The notes: generated from the sequence alone by a model not told the origin. A stretch of DNA of 64,000 bases from Mariannaea sp. PMI_226 (GCA_024336345.1 JANFOG010000009.1:1674001-1738000); one strand, 5' to 3'. Positions 44,368 through 57,698 are shown, numbered from the stretch's first letter. Translations and numbers: made by a program.

Positions 44368-46828
44368 TTAGCTGTGTCGAATATGCTGTTCCTTGGCATA
44401 GTATTCGTGTGTTGTCCCTCCATGTGTATCAACCACATACTTCTCAAATTCCTGTGCCACCTTGATCGCCTTCCCGAGATGGCTGTACGACAGAGGCTCC
44501 TTGCTCTGTGATGCAAGTTGCCTGGCCGTCCTGATTGAGTTCCTGATCTGCCGTCCATTCAGGTTGTACCCAGCCAGGGCGCCAACCTTGGCTTTCAGCT
44601 GGTCGAACATTGCATCTGCCCCTTGCCTCTCCAAGTCCTGGATGAAGTCGCGCCATATCTCTCCTCTGCCTTCCTCGTCTATTGCCGGGTAGTGTAGAGC
44701 CAGCTGGACTCGTGACTTGAAAGCCTCATCGAATGTACCAACTGATGAAAGAGCTTAGCAAAAGGGGCTTCAAGAGCGCACCACGTAGGTCACACCCGAC
44801 TTGACTAGATCGCATACCTCTGTTTGATGTCAAGATAAGAATTCCATCGTAGTACTCAAGCACGCGAAGAAAAACAGACACAAGGGCATTCCGATGCAGG
44901 TCAGCCTGGGATCTCTCCTCGAGGAAGACGTCACTCTCGTCGAAAAGCACCACTAAACAAAGTATAGGGGTTTAGCTTGTTTTCCAAGTATCACTTACGA
45001 TCTGCCACATACCTGCTTTCCATATTGTACCGATGTAGAGGACGGACTCCAGGTACTTCTCTACGGCCTCAGGATCAGTTCCGACGTCGCCACAGGTCAC
45101 TCGGTACAGAGGCTTCTCTGCCAATTCTGCCACGCTCTCCGCCGTCAGCGTCTTCCCGGTACCTGGACCGCCATGGAGAAGGATAATAAGACCGTTTCCT
45201 TTGCCCTCGATGATGTCAGCAGAGGTGTCAGACAGGACATGCTCTTTCACCATCGCCGTGATTAGGCCTTTCTTATCCGGGTCCAGCACGAGACGGTCAA
45301 ATGCGGCCTTGTTCCAGTTGATTTGTTGTATGTATTCGACAAGAAGGTATCCTTTCGTTCGTTAACGGCGATAACACGATAGAAGAGAGAGGATGAAAAG
45401 AAAAACCGACTTACTCCATTTTTTGTCATGTAGGCCAAAGCCTAGTATTTGAGCGGGCAATTGGAGCATGAAGTCATCACTAGGCGGAGTCTCAGAATCC
45501 ATCAGGTCACCCAGGTCGTCTTGTGCAGGGTTGTTTTCGGCTTCCTTCTCCTCATGGAGTTGCTTATATGTTTCCATATCAATCATGTACCGAGGGTTTA
45601 CCTGTCGAAATTAGTGGACAGATCGGATCAGGGGCAGGAGAGGGCAAAAGGCCCGGCGTACAATGCGGATCTCAAAGGTGCGACGAGGAGGTGCATAACT
45701 GACGAACCTCCTCTTTCGACAGGACCAAAACACCTTCCCACGGGCGAGAAGCTTGTCTTTCAGGCCGGTATTGTCATATCGCAGGGGATACGCACTGAGG
45801 CTGCCGACCGGTAGTTCATCATCCGCATCCCCTGGCCAGCGCACTTCAAGTTGCTCGTCCGCCTGACGAAACGCCCCATCAAAGAACCAAGTTGAACAAA
45901 ATATCCGCACGCTATCCCTTTTCACATGACAGCGCTGTGTAGAAAATCCCTTTGGCTGACCGTCGTGCATACTGACAATAATGTCGTTGGTTCGAAAGAG
46001 CTTGGGTAAATGCTTGAGTGTGATTACGCCTCTTTCAAAGAGGTCGTCGGCTTCATCATACTCGGCACCGAACGAACTCTCGAGGTAGTTGAGTAGGGTA
46101 TTCACGTGTGCCTGTCCCAGTGGGTTGAGAAGGTTCCCGGATATCGCCTTTATAGTCTCTGCCGTGTGGTAGAAATGGATGTAGGGTGATTCCAGGTGTT
46201 GGGGTATGGCCCATCCACTAAAAGTCTTCGGGTCATGGCTTTCCAACTGACGCATGGCGCGAGTGAGTGGCAGACACAGAGTTCTTATCGATTCTCCCGT
46301 TGACACCGCTAGAGGACCATGCTGCTTCAGCACCGAGAAGTAGTGTCGCAGATCCCTCATACTTTGCGGAACCAGATATGGCATGGGTACCCTTTCGAAG
46401 CTCTCTATGAGAGACTTTTGGTACTGCTCACAGCTGTAGCGTCTGATAATGATAAATGAGGTGTTAGGATGCGTCTCGAGATACTCATCCAAGGGCTTCT
46501 TGACAGGCTCGCGGCCGTGGAGCGGGCTGAGCCTGCAATCGCCTGCATAAAGACGAGGAGTATCAAAGAACGTGACCCTGGCCGAATGATGCGAATGATC
46601 CGGGGCTAATTTGTCGCAGACAACCTCGTGAACAACAAGATATTCCAAGCCGCCCGTGTTACCATCAGATGCTCTTGCTGAGCGCTGCCGTTTCCCATTG
46701 GGTCTCCCAGGCGTCTGAGGTTGAAACTCCTCTGAATCTTGTCTGGGACGCTTCATCACCGGGCCGAATTCCGCCATTTGGAGGATCGGCTCACTTTCGC
46801 CAACATATCTCTCTCCAAGGCGATCCAT
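44368..46828 (-). CDS. AAA+ ATPase with N-terminal DUF7025-type domain
   Basis: Exons in coding order are 46828-45662, 45601-45415, 45351-45013, 44952-44818 and 44741-44368, giving 733 aa. The N-terminal half (about residues 50-450) is the DUF7025-type region of fungal AAA proteins, including FDTPRLYAGDCRLSPLHG, FIIIRRYSCEQYQKSL and an RTFEIRIVNPRYMIDMETY junction. The AAA domain follows. Walker A GGPGTGKT lies at about 512-519 and the sensor/substrate segment at YRVTCGDVGTDPEAVEKYL. Walker B VVLFDESD is at about 565-572, sensor-1 TSNR follows, and FKSRVQLALHYP carries the arginine-finger-type Arg. A C-terminal helical lid contains LNGRQIRNSIRTARQLA (sensor-2). All catalytic motifs are intact. 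The start is chosen at MDRLGERY; an upstream in-frame Met (MQGGWLAL) is possible. Members are abundant in fungi and functionally unassigned. Confidence 0.88.
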
Positions 46829-49800
46829 TTTTGGAGAATAACAATAGTGAGATTGGCGCGTCGATGGGTTCTCCCCCAAACTACATGTCTGGTACGAAAA
46901 ATAGGAGTGAGGCCTCGGGAGCTGAAAGTGCTGAGACGTATCATCGGGGGCTGAGTAATTTAGTGCGAGCCAACCGCCTTGCATGTATGCCAACGCCACC
47001 AGTCTCAGGTGGCTCAGTGACGGATTAGGATGGATGCGAACACCACTGCAGGCAATCACAAGGCGACGCGATATTATTCAGCTAGAACATGAGCTAGAAC
47101 ATGAGCTAAAACATGAAGTGCTGCCCAAGCGACTAATTTTTCATACACGTTAACAACAACGAAAGGCGGGAATGCTGGGCAGAGGGGACAAAGACGACTT
47201 GCATCACCGTCTATCATCCTGAGAGTAGCTGGGCCATCGAGCGTGTGATGAACCATCCCAGTCACCCCCACGCTCCGCATCCTGTGCCTCTGTTCAATAT
47301 CAGTGGCGTTTGAATTGACTCAGACTCCACGACAGATAGGTTATTCCTGGTAAACGGCTGCAGGAATTCACCAGGGATTCACCACTGATGAGAAACAAAT
47401 GGAGACCTAATTGATTTAGAGTTTTCCGGGCCGCCGGGCGGAAACGGCCCGCTCGCCGGAGCAGGATCCAAGAAATACTAAGGGAAACGACATGAAGAAG
47501 ATACGAGGGCGGACATAAATATATATAATCAAGGTCATTGTTGTAACATTAGGTTACTGCTACAGGAGGCAGCATATTACGAGAACAAAGAGAATAAAAA
47601 AAGGATTTTTTCCTTTCTTTCTTTTTGATTTATTCTTGATCCATTTTATTCTATCTAACAGAGAGAACAAGATAACGAGATAAAAATGGAGCACAGGCGC
47701 GTCGGAAAACGCAAGTGCCTCAGAATTCAAGGTTTGATAACTTGCAAATAAACAAAACGAAAATAGCTACCAGGAAAACAAACAAATCATTGTTATCAGA
47801 ATCATCAAACAAAAACAACTTCAGAAAAAGAAGGAATAGTGCAAATCACCAAAGAAAACAAAGACAATCATTCATGCTGAACCTGCTGAATCATCTGACG
47901 TCGGAAAACAGCTCCGTTTTCAGGCCCATTAATTCCCCAAGTTAAGTCGAATCTTAGCAACTAAAATACTACAGTTCAGTAGCGGTTTGGGTATGAATGC
48001 ATTCCAAGGATTTTGGTCATGTGGCCATATACAAATCGCCCATCACTTAGTCGGAACAGTTTGCTGTGATTCCCTTTCACAATCTTCGTCATTCCTTCTG
48101 ACTATGCTTTGCCTGGGGTGCTCTTAAATTGACGGTCCGGTGCATAGTATATTTGCTTCAATACTTACAGCGAACTTCCTCTTCACACAACGACCGGCAT
48201 TCAAGAAGAATGATGATGTTTCAGTCAGGACAGTCCATGTTATTGAGCTTTATGACCTGGTCTGACTATAAGATATGACCGATGGCCATAATGGATAAAC
48301 CTGGCTATAATTCTATTAGTAGTTATCGCTTTGATAAGTTGGAACGCCGCAGAATTTCTACGCTGGCACCCTAACGACACTTCAGACCGAGGACCATGGC
48401 ATGGAATAATTTCTGGTGAATCCAAGCTGGTAGTCTAACTCAGCCATTTTACGTTGGAATTTACTAACATATCGGCCAGAGTTTTCAATATTCACCATTT
48501 TACTAAATATCATGATCCATAATACATATGTCCATATACATCCCCTCTCTCGCGGGCCAAGTGATTAGTGAACATGTTTCAGGTCGGCTCACAAGAGGAA
48601 TTACCTGATCCATCCTCTCAGTAATCGCTCGGGATTTCGCCTTGTCCTTGGATGTGTAGACTACTCTTTTATGCAACTGGAGTCTTCCAGAAACAAAGAA
48701 GGAACGACAGGGTTCTGATTAATTACCGAAAGCACGCGTGAGATGTACAAAGCCAGCTCTCATTGGGTCATTGAAGTCTTCACTTTGGTCACATCACTGT
48801 AGTTGCATTGAAATCCACGTAGGATTCCTTTCAATAGGGGCAGGGTGGCTGGAACCCAATGGGCAATATTTCCAAGTGACGAATCGCAATATAAGCGAGC
48901 AAGCATGTCATGATCTAATTTTCCGTGTTGCCGTGTTACCGGATAGTGAGGGAATGAGACCGGGGGCAATATATGAATCACCATCAAGGAGTTTGGGATC
49001 CATTCGAAGGTCAGCAAAGCCTTTTTATCCGTCCAAGCTTCACATGCAGAAGGGACCGAGGAGAAATATATCCCAAAGTTCCACTATGCTAAGTAATTAT
49101 GAAATCTTTGCAAATTCAGTACTGCTTAATGGCCGTAGTCATAAATGGCTAAAACTAGTGGAACGGGCCCGCCAGCTGACAGTTGGGACTTCGTTTGCTA
49201 ACAATCTACAGATGCTTTGCGTTAATCGAGAAAACTCACCACTTACTGCGAGACGATAGTACATACGGCATAGTGCTACCTGTAATTTGTAACTGAGGAT
49301 GCTGTTTATTATTACTTTCGCTCCATCGTACAAATTTGCCTACGAAGTATATTACACCTATGAGGGTTCTAGAGAGAGTATTACGAAAGGAAAGCGGTCT
49401 CTGTTAGTGACAGTCGTTCTTTTATTGGCTTAAAGTTTCCAATCTTCTCTATGCTGGGCACCATGAATACGGGTTGTATCTTAATTAAAATAGTCCTGAC
49501 ACTCCAGGTTAGTATATATCACGGCTGCGGCAAGCTTCCATTGTTGTCACTCGAATAAACTGTACTATTGTTGTATAATATTTAAGGAGGATACAATGGA
49601 GAACGTAGTTTTCAAATTTGGATAATTTTTGTTACCTATGTATTTATCTGATATTTTACAAGTAAAAGCCAATGATAACATCTGAAATATAGAGGTAGTT
49701 GCGATGGGAATAGTGAGATGTTGAGATATTGAGATAATCAAGCATGCCATTGGGCTCAGGCATGATCAGCCCCAGACTAAGTGTCAAAAGACTCCCCACT

Positions 49801-50039
49801 CATGTTCCTCACCTAGTTGGGGGTGGTTTAAATTGGAACTAACTTACCCTAGAGTCGTTTCGCGGGTGGGATAAGATAAGCGATAAGCGATAAGGTCGAA
49901 AAAAAAATTACCTGGAGCTTTATCCCACCTCTCTCGCTGCAAAAGCACGCCGTTCCATCATAGATCACAAGTCCGCAGCATAACCAACAATCAAAGACTC
50001 AATCACGATTTGAAAAAGAAAAAGGGACCGACAAATCCA
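46829..50039. other. Gene-poor AT-rich spacer, 3.2 kb
   Basis: The left end holds the promoter (and possibly an extended N-terminus) of the AAA gene. The body is AT-rich with no family-like frame. A plus-strand frame near 48738-49259 lacks an ATG and any recognisable domain. The right end, with a GATAAG-rich stretch near 49869-49893, is the promoter of the helicase gene. Confidence 0.55.
49869..49893 (+). promoter_or_regulatory. Cluster of GATAAG motifs
   Basis: Several GATAA/GATAAG words lie close together (GGGATAAGATAAGCGATAAGCGATAAGG), about 150 bp upstream of the Mak5-like start. GATAAG is the core site of fungal GATA factors; that these act here is inference. Confidence 0.45.
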
Positions 50040-52400
50040 ATGGGAGCCCCTGAAAAAAAGCGCAAGCTTTCAACCTCGGCCGACCCCGCCCCAAAGCGCT
50101 CTAAGAACTCCAAGAACTCGAAGCCCCAAGCTCAACAGAAGAAGAAAGGCGGAAAGCCAGGACGTCGTGCGCTCGACGCTGACTCACTTGCGTGGCAATC
50201 CGTAGGAGACGATTTTGGAGGGCTACAAGTGATTGAGGGCGTGGACATCGTCCGTCATGGTGGCCAGGTGCAATTTTTGGTGGCCGACACTTCGAACAAG
50301 AAACAGCCAGTAGCGACCGCCGACAATCATGTGGACGAAGACGACTCTTTTGAAGGGTTTGGCGAAGACCCTGTGGAAGGCGAGCGTATCGATTCCGACG
50401 AAGCTAATAGTGCTCAAGCTGGCGTGGAAGGCAAAGGGCCTAAGAACAAGGAAAAGAAGCAAAACAAGGACAAGCAAGAGCAAAACCCCAAGCAAAAAGA
50501 AAAAGGCAAAAACAGGACAAAAACCTTGGGCTCCAAAGACGACAAGCAGCTGGCAAAGGCCCAGGAAGACGTACAAAAGTCCGCTCCACACGGAAACGCG
50601 TTCGATGCGCTGGCCGACGCAGAAGAAGACGACGACATTGACATGGCGGCCTGGGTTCCTCTAAATCTATCGCCGCGCATCCTCTCTGCTATTGCGAAGC
50701 TCAAGTTCGCCAGACCCACGACGATCCAAGAGAAGACGATCCCAGAGATTCTGGCCGGCGAGGATGTCATAGGCAAAGCGCAGACCGGTTCTGGAAAGAC
50801 GCTTGCCTTCGGTATCCCCATGGTTGAAAAGTGGCTCGAGATGTATGACGGACGTGAGGATGCTAAAAGGAAGAATCCAATGGCCGTGGTGCTCAGTCCG
50901 ACCCGTGAGTTGGCGAAGCAGCTGGGGGATCATCTTAAGGCACTGTGTGATGGACTTCCTACTGCCCCCTACGTGTGCGTTGTCACGGGCGGTCTGAGCA
51001 TTCACAAGCAACAGCGACAACTGGAAAAAGCAGATATTGTAATTGGCACTCCGGGACGATTGTGGGAGGTTTTGGATGGCGATATCAAGCTACAGGACGC
51101 ATTCTCAAAGATTCAATTCCTCGTTGTAGATGAGGCCGACAGGCTGTTCAAGGTTGGACAGTTTAAAGAGGCTGAAGACATCATTGGTGCATTGGATAAG
51201 AAGAAGCCGGAAGAGGATGATGGAAGCTCGGAAGATGAGGAAGCCGAAGATGATAACGCTCCAACAAGACAGACGCTCGTATTTTCGGCCACATTCGACA
51301 AGGACCTCCAGACCAAATTAGCAGGCAAAGTCAGAAACTCATCCGGCAACGACGATGAGAAGATGGCGTACCTGATGAAGTGCCTCAAGTTCCGAGGGGA
51401 GCCCAAATTCATCGACGTGAACCCGGTCAGCCAAATGGCCGAGGGTTTGCGTGAGGGACTCATTGAGTGCGGCGCCATGGAGAAGGTGAGTTTCTCCCCA
51501 TGCATGCCCATATGATCACGCACGAATAAGAACTGACTCTTTGATAATTAGGATCTCTACCTCTACACTGTCCTGCTTCTTAACCCTGGAAAGCGTACTC
51601 TCGTCTTCACAAACTCCATCTCAGCCGTCCGCCGTCTGACTCCGCTCCTCACAAACCTCAACCTCAAGGTTCACCCGCTGCACTCCCAAATGGCCCAAAA
51701 AGCCCGTCTCCGCTCACTGGAACGTTTCGCCGCCGCAAAGAACTCCATTTTGGTAGCTACTGATGTTGCTGCCCGTGGTCTCGATATTAAGGAGGTCGAC
51801 CAGGTGCTGCATTACCACGTCCCACGCGCTGCTGACACCTACATCCACCGATCTGGCCGTACAGCCCGTGGCGAGCGTTCTGGTGTGAGTGTAATCCTTT
51901 GCGCCCCCGACGAGGTTCTACCGACACGCCGACTGGCTGGCAAGGTCCACGCCGAGCAGGGTGGCAAGCGCGAGCACTTCATCCAGACCCTCCCCGTGGA
52001 CCGCAAGACCGCAAGCCGACTCAAGCCCCGCGTGGACCTGGCCAAGCGGCTCGCCGACACGGTTCTGGCCAAGGAGAAGGCCCACAGCGACGACCAGTGG
52101 CTCCGTGGCGCTGCGGAAGACCTGGGCGTGGAGTATGACTCGGAAGATTTTGAGAGCACGAGCTTGGGCAAAGGTGGACGCGGTGGTGGAAGAAAAAAGA
52201 AGGAAGCAGCGGCCAAGTCGTTGACAAAGGCCGAGATGGGAGCTCTAAGGGCGCAGTTGCGCGAGGAGCTGAGCCGAAGAGTGAATCTGGGCGTGAGCGA
52301 ACGATATATCACGGGCGGCAGAGTGGACGTTGGAGCCCTGTTGAAAGAGCAGGGAGGCATGTTCCTAGGACACACCGACGGACTGGGATTTGACCTATGA
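50040..52400 (+). CDS. MAK5: DEAD-box RNA helicase Mak5
   Basis: Exons 50040-51485 and 51552-52400 give 764 aa. The N-terminal 200 residues are Lys-rich and disordered with nucleolar-type KKRK stretches and the Mak5-typical segment DADSLAWQSVGDDFGGLQVIEGVDIV. The helicase core has all motifs: Q motif (WVPLNLSP...RPTTIQEKTIP), I AQTGSGKT (about 247-254), Ia PTRELA, GG, Ib TPGR, II DEAD (about 364), III SAT, and after the intron LVFTNS, LHSQM, ATDVAARGLD and HRSGRTAR. Motif II is followed by an acidic Glu/Asp insert, as in Mak5 orthologues. Mak5 acts in the nucleolus in 60S ribosomal-subunit maturation. The start is the ATG giving MGAPEKKRK; the frame upstream has no other ATG. Confidence 0.95.
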
Positions 52401-52674
52401 TTCGTAATCCATGTTGGCATAAAAAAGTTTCATGATAGAAGGAAGTCTTTTCTCGTTTCCTTTGTTTAACAGATGGCAGCTGTAGCAACTGTACGTTCGA
52501 CAGCATGTACAAGCATATATTTTGTATAGGCATATATATGATATGTTCGTACCTTGATTCAAGCAGGTATTTATAATGAACATACTAGAGCATCCAAATA
52601 ACCCCCCAACGCCGCGCCAATCCCAAGCCACGCTCGATTCTTCGCGTCCTAAAAGCAAACATAAGGCATCTCGG

Positions 52675-54585
52675 CTAGAGTGCATCTTTTCGACGTCGAA
52701 TCTCGACGCAAGCATCCAGAGGAGGAATAATTGTGCCACCAAACCATTGCGGTTGAGGTCGATGATCTATCATCTTGAGGTCATAGTTAAGAAGGATGGC
52801 TGCCATGATGAGCTTGAGCTCGTGTGCGACGAAGAATCGACCGGGACTATTTGAAGAAATGATTAGTTAGAGAGAACAAAAAATAAAACCGCTTCGATGT
52901 CATAGATTCTCCTGAATGACTGAGAGAAAGAAGACAACTTACCAAGCATGTCGCCCATGGCCAAAAGCAAGATGCGCATCACTCGTCGTTACCATACCCA
53001 ACCCTCTAGTTCTTGCTTCCTCTTTCACCTCATCATCGCTCTTCTTCCCATTTGCCCCTCTTTCTGCTTCCCGTTTCTTCTTTTCGTCTTCCCACGCCTC
53101 TCTCGGCCGCGAGTACCGCCAGGGATCATAACTCCGCGCCTCTGGGTAGAGATCGTCGTCGTGGTGCGTTCCTTCAAGGTTGACCGTGACAAAGGCGCCC
53201 TGGGGGATGACCCAGCCCAGCGTCGGATTGTACAGCCCATCTGGAGAGACTACTTGTCGCTCGACAAGAGTGGCGGCGAAATTGCTGAGACGCTGAGATT
53301 CACGGATGGATGAGTCGACCCGCACTAGCGATATAAGTGCGGATTTGTTCCAGGAGCCGCTATAGCTGCTGCTGTCGCCAACAATGGATTTTGATGGCAG
53401 TGGCTTTTGGGCAAGGAGCTCGTCACGCAGAGTGTCGAGCACCTTAGCCTCAGGTGGCGTGGTGAGTAGGTCGAGCATCCATGACTGGCCGGTCAGCGCT
53501 GTGGTGTGAATAGCAGCAAACTCGATGGGCAAGATGCGCTTTGACACTATATTAGGGTCCAGCTCAAAGCGGTTCTGCTCCGTAAAGGCCAGGCGGATAT
53601 CCCAGGTGATAAAATCCTCCGGTGGCGTCCAGTCGGCGTAGGTAGGATCGCCGAGTTGCTTCTGCGTCATGTCATGAAGGCGCTGCTTGATCAAGTCCGA
53701 GATGAAGCTGTCTGCTTTGCGCCAATGGATCCAATTGGGCAGCGCCAGCAGACGACCGACCAAGGGATGCACGACCAGTGGGAACATGTTAAGCAAGAAG
53801 CTATTCCTCACAACGTCGTCGACGAATGCGACCATGCTTCCGAGGAAAGTCTCGTTGCGACACACCGGTTCGCCAATAAGCAGCCTATTTGTTATGCGCG
53901 GGACAATGGAGAGCCATAATTGCCAGATGTTGACACTCTTCCAATTCTCCGTATCCGAACCCAAGACGTCCTGAACCGCTCGATTCGCCTCGTCTTCAAT
54001 GGCCGGAATCAGGGCTGGGAGGTGTCGAGCAAGATACTTGTGCATGGCACGGGAGCCAAAGGCATCGCGCTCGAGGTTGTGGCCGAGGAAGTTGTAAGAC
54101 GAGTGTAGTATCTTGCCGTGTGCCTTGTCAGCGGAGAGCACATTGTCGGGCTGGTCCATCATCCAGGCGATTTGTGAGCGTGGGAGGATGACATCGTCCG
54201 GGCGCGCAATGGATGCTGGGGCGATGAATGCGACGTCTTGCTTGCCATACTATTTGTTGTGGGAGTGAAATGTTAGTTCATCGTATACTGTTTTTGGATG
54301 CATGGCATGGGAGGGATTGGGCGACGGCAACAATACCTTGTAGTATCCCTGTTGGATCCAGCTGCGGTGCTTGGTAAAGTATGTGAAGCTATTCCTGACT
54401 TTGGACCACCAGCCGCTGCCCTGGTAGCCCATGCGCGGGATATGCTTTGGATAGCGAGGCTGAGTACCGATGTCGACGGCGAAGCAGGTAAGGATCAAAA
54501 AGGATCCATAGGTGATTAGGCGCGTCCATGTCAGAGAAGTGAAGAGGAGAGTGACGAAGGGGACTGATTGATGAGACAGAGACAT
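52675..54585 (-). CDS. Cytochrome P450 monooxygenase
   Basis: Exons in coding order are 54585-54337, 54249-52943 and 52846-52675, giving 575 aa. An N-terminal hydrophobic helix (about 8-40) anchors it in the ER. The I-helix reads AAIHTT, matching the oxygen-activating (A/G)xxxT pattern; the K-helix ExxR is ESQR. The haem loop is FGHGRHACPGRFF, and its Cys codon is split by the last intron (TG|T). The C-terminal IIPP segment is present, so the enzyme is complete. The loop and the HELKLIMAAILLNYD tail resemble P450s related to fungal terpenoid and gibberellin oxidases, but the substrate is unknown. A Lys/Glu-rich insert of some 30 residues separates the WRYSRPR (PERF-region) motif from the haem loop. 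Confidence 0.9.
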
Positions 54586-55779
54586 GGTAACTTGACGATT
54601 GCGATGAAGGCAGCGATCACAGTAGTGGTTATGGTGGAGGTAGTGGAGGAGGGTGGAGGCTTGTGATCTACAGCTCCCGCAGCTAAGCAAAGCTCCGTCC
54701 GGTCCACCACGACGGCTGGAGGGTTATCAGATTATGCGCGCGTAAAATAGTAAAATTCTGGAGACGAGCAAGGTGTCAGTCAGTGTAATCTGCCTGTGGG
54801 TAGAAAATCCAAGTAAGGAAAAATAAAGATCTAAAGAAAAATGGAAAGCAATTGAAGCAGCTGAGTAGTGCCGATGCTGAGAGTGAGTAAGTGAGTGGGG
54901 GGGGGGAAGAGGGCGCAGCAAGTCCAACGTCATTCCCACATTTTAGGGTTGCATTCGCTTTCATGCAGGGGCCACTCACTCACTCGGTGAAATCAGTCAA
55001 GTCAGTCAGCCAGCTAGTTAATTACATGCTGCAGATGTAAGATGTATGTACTGTGTAATAGTTGGTGTCGCAGGCCGAGTTTCATCTTGCTGGGCGCTTT
55101 CATATCCAAGGTACCGAGGTAGCTAGTGTTGAGGTTCCACAACAAGCTAAGTTATTAAGCATCTAAATTAAGGTACATGACAAATCGATCAGTTTTCGCC
55201 AACCGCCGATTATAATATGAAGTACGCAGTATCACCTACATACATGAAATATCCTTTTTTTTTTCTTTTCTTGAACATGGTGCAGATGACCAAAAGACAA
55301 TCGTGTTCATCAGTTATTCTCCGCCTGGTCTCGCTTGTTGTTTTATCTTTGAAACTCAAACCGAGTCTCAGATCTTATGCAAGCCCAATTCCCCGTCAAG
55401 TAAAGCCTCTAATTAATCTGTATAGCGAATGGAAATGATAGTCAACCTTGAAACTCTATGTGCACTTGTTTTTCACGATTCCAACCTCCAAAACTCACTG
55501 TACAACCATATTACTTCCCCTCTTTAAACTCGTTCCTTTCCTGGCTCGAATGGTAGACTCAACTCCCAAACATCCACAGTTGCCATCGCCGTCACCATCA
55601 CCATCATCACCATGCAAGATACACCTTTCACCAAGATACCCAAACCAACGACCAAAATCGTTCATACTCTCCCCCTCCCCCCATTGTCCAATTCTCCGGA
55701 TAGGAACTGATCACCCAGGTCTGGTAAATAATCCTGACCGCAACAAAGCCTTCTGAGAAACCAAAAAAAAAAGACCTCT
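54586..55779. other. Intergenic spacer
   Basis: Promoter of the P450 gene and 3' flank of the RTA1-like gene. A G-run lies near 54898-54907 and a T-run near 55255-55264. No gene recognised. Confidence 0.6.
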
Positions 55780-56905
55780 TTAATTTCTCGGGAGTGGCCC
55801 AGAAGACAGACTCTCCATCGTCCCCGCCCTCTTCCTCTGCTTCGGCGCCTTCACCAGCTCCAGCCCGTTTTGAATGGGCTCCTCTCCCCGAAGCAGCAGC
55901 CCAATCTCACTCGGATGGAACCAGTTCATCCACACCAGCACCACCAGCATGAGCAGCCCGTCAAATACAAATACGTACACCTCGCTCCTCACCAGCGCTC
56001 CCCTGTTGCCCTGGATGAACTCGATGACTCGGAAGACGCTTCGCACGAGGATCAGCGACCCCGCAACGTAGAGCGTGATGAGGTAGTGCTTCCAGCGCAC
56101 CGCGGGTTCGAGAGAGCGTGGCGTGGGGTTGCGCGACAATCGACGGTGCAGCACCGCCGCGACGCTGAGGAAGCAGCCGAAGAAGATGAGCTGGACAAAG
56201 AGACCGATGACAATGACCTTTTCGCCAAGGTTGGTGAGGGAAGCTATGGCCATCATACCACCACCTAAAAATGGAGAGGTCCCATTAGCACACGAGAGTC
56301 TGGGTGCATTCATATAACCCATCTCTGGACAGACTAACCTGATGATTGGAGCAGAAACGACAGAACATCGCCCATAACAAACGTCTTTGTGAGCCAGCGT
56401 CGCTTAACAATAGCATAATGCTCAGCTTCTGTGAGCAAAATGATACGTCCGAGAATCATATAAATGGATGCCGCCATAAGTGCGGGCGCAATCAGGATCA
56501 ACACGCTCTGCATGACGAATGGCCCAAGAGTCCAGCAACCGGGGTCTTGTAGCGCTCCCATCAACCGGCCAATGTACCCTATAACTTCAGCTGCAAGACC
56601 GACATGATGTTAGAAACAACATCCATCCTCATTCAATTTCAAGAGGCGAAGGCGAGATGAAAGAAGGAAAGGAAGCAAGGAAGAAAAAAAAAAAAAGTAA
56701 GAAACTCGAGGAATGGGCGAAACGTACCCAGACCACCCACAAAGAGGGCAGAGAGATACCAAGTCTTTGTCTTCCATAGCTGGAATCCGTGCAGAAGCGT
56801 CGATATGCCGAAAAGCACAATGAAGATGACATTGGCTTCGATCGAGGGCTTGTATCGATAGAATGCCCAGATGGCGTCCTTGTAGTTGGGGTCGCATCCG
56901 TCCAT
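55780..56905 (-). CDS. RTA1-family seven-helix membrane protein
   Basis: Exons in coding order are 56905-56728, 56590-56339 and 56264-55780, giving 304 aa. About seven hydrophobic helices follow a short Cys-containing outer N-terminus. Family signatures include YRPSIEANVIFIVLFGISTLLHG, the AEVIGYIGR segment reconstituted across the first intron, LLIAPALMAASIYMILGRII-like helices, FVMGDVLSFLLQSSGGGMM across the second intron, and RSVFRVIEFIQG. RTA1-like proteins (with Rsb1, Rta1, Rtm1) are plasma or vacuolar membrane proteins linked to lipid-base translocation and resistance to 7-aminocholesterol and azole-type stress. A close divergent Zn2Cys6 regulator may control it. The start was chosen at MDGCDPN; the frame upstream lacks ATG. 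Confidence 0.88.
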
Positions 56906-57698
56906 TGGAACGGTATTTCCCCCCCCAAGGCCAAACGCTGGGCAACGATACAAACAACCGTCCAAGGGAGCGATTAGCAGATGAAAAGAGGGGAAAGGTG
57001 CAACAAGGCAACTAGTACAAAGGAGAGAGAAAAAAAATAGACGGGGATAACAACTAAGAGAATGATGTCCTGATCTAGCCAGATCTCGCGGGTAGGCTAA
57101 TCTTTTATGGCTTTAAAAAGTTTTGAAGCCGGTCCCCATATTAGGAGTTGACAAACTGCGGCCAGCACTTGCGCGTCCTGTCGCTCGTATAACAAACCCG
57201 ACATCATCTCGCATTCCCGTCGAGCCATCTTCTTCTGCTCTCTGCCTATTCTGGTCTTCAAGGCCGCCAACCGAGCGTCCCTTCAGCGCGTACCTTATCC
57301 ACCTCCAACTAAAGCGCACAAGCTCAACCGTATTACCCCAGTTTTCACCACACAGAGCGCAGAGGCCATCGAGTGGCTTGGCCCTAAGCTGGGCTTGGTC
57401 TAGTGTACGAGCGAAACCGCGTTCCGAACGCATTTTTCCGAGGATTCGCTTCGGGTTCGCTTTTCTATCCGAGCAGTTAACATTATCAAGGAGCATGCTC
57501 AAAGCTCCAGCACGACTCTCGGATTTGATATCAGAATGCTCGCTTTCTCTCCTGCTCTGGAAAATCCTCTTTTTTTAGATACTTGAACTGACCGAGAGGG
57601 CATCCTATAAGCTCATTGCTTCGTCTCCTCCTCCTGACGACCCGATCCCGCGGTTGTTGGTTATCGGAGCGAGCAAGAGAGCGAGCAAGCTACCGACG
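56906..57698. promoter_or_regulatory. Divergent promoter of RTA1-like gene and Zn2Cys6 regulator
   Basis: 793 bp between two divergent start codons. I see no long coding frame with family resemblance and no obvious paired CGG site. Confidence 0.5.

Noticed and set aside
48738..49259. 173-codon plus-strand frame in the AT-rich spacer
   Set aside because: It has no ATG at its start, no recognisable domain, and composition like its surroundings.
52939..52950. P450 seemingly ending at FGHGRHAW without the haem cysteine
   Set aside because: The Trp codon is the intron donor (TG|GTAAGT). Splicing to 52846 restores the Cys codon and CPGRFF.
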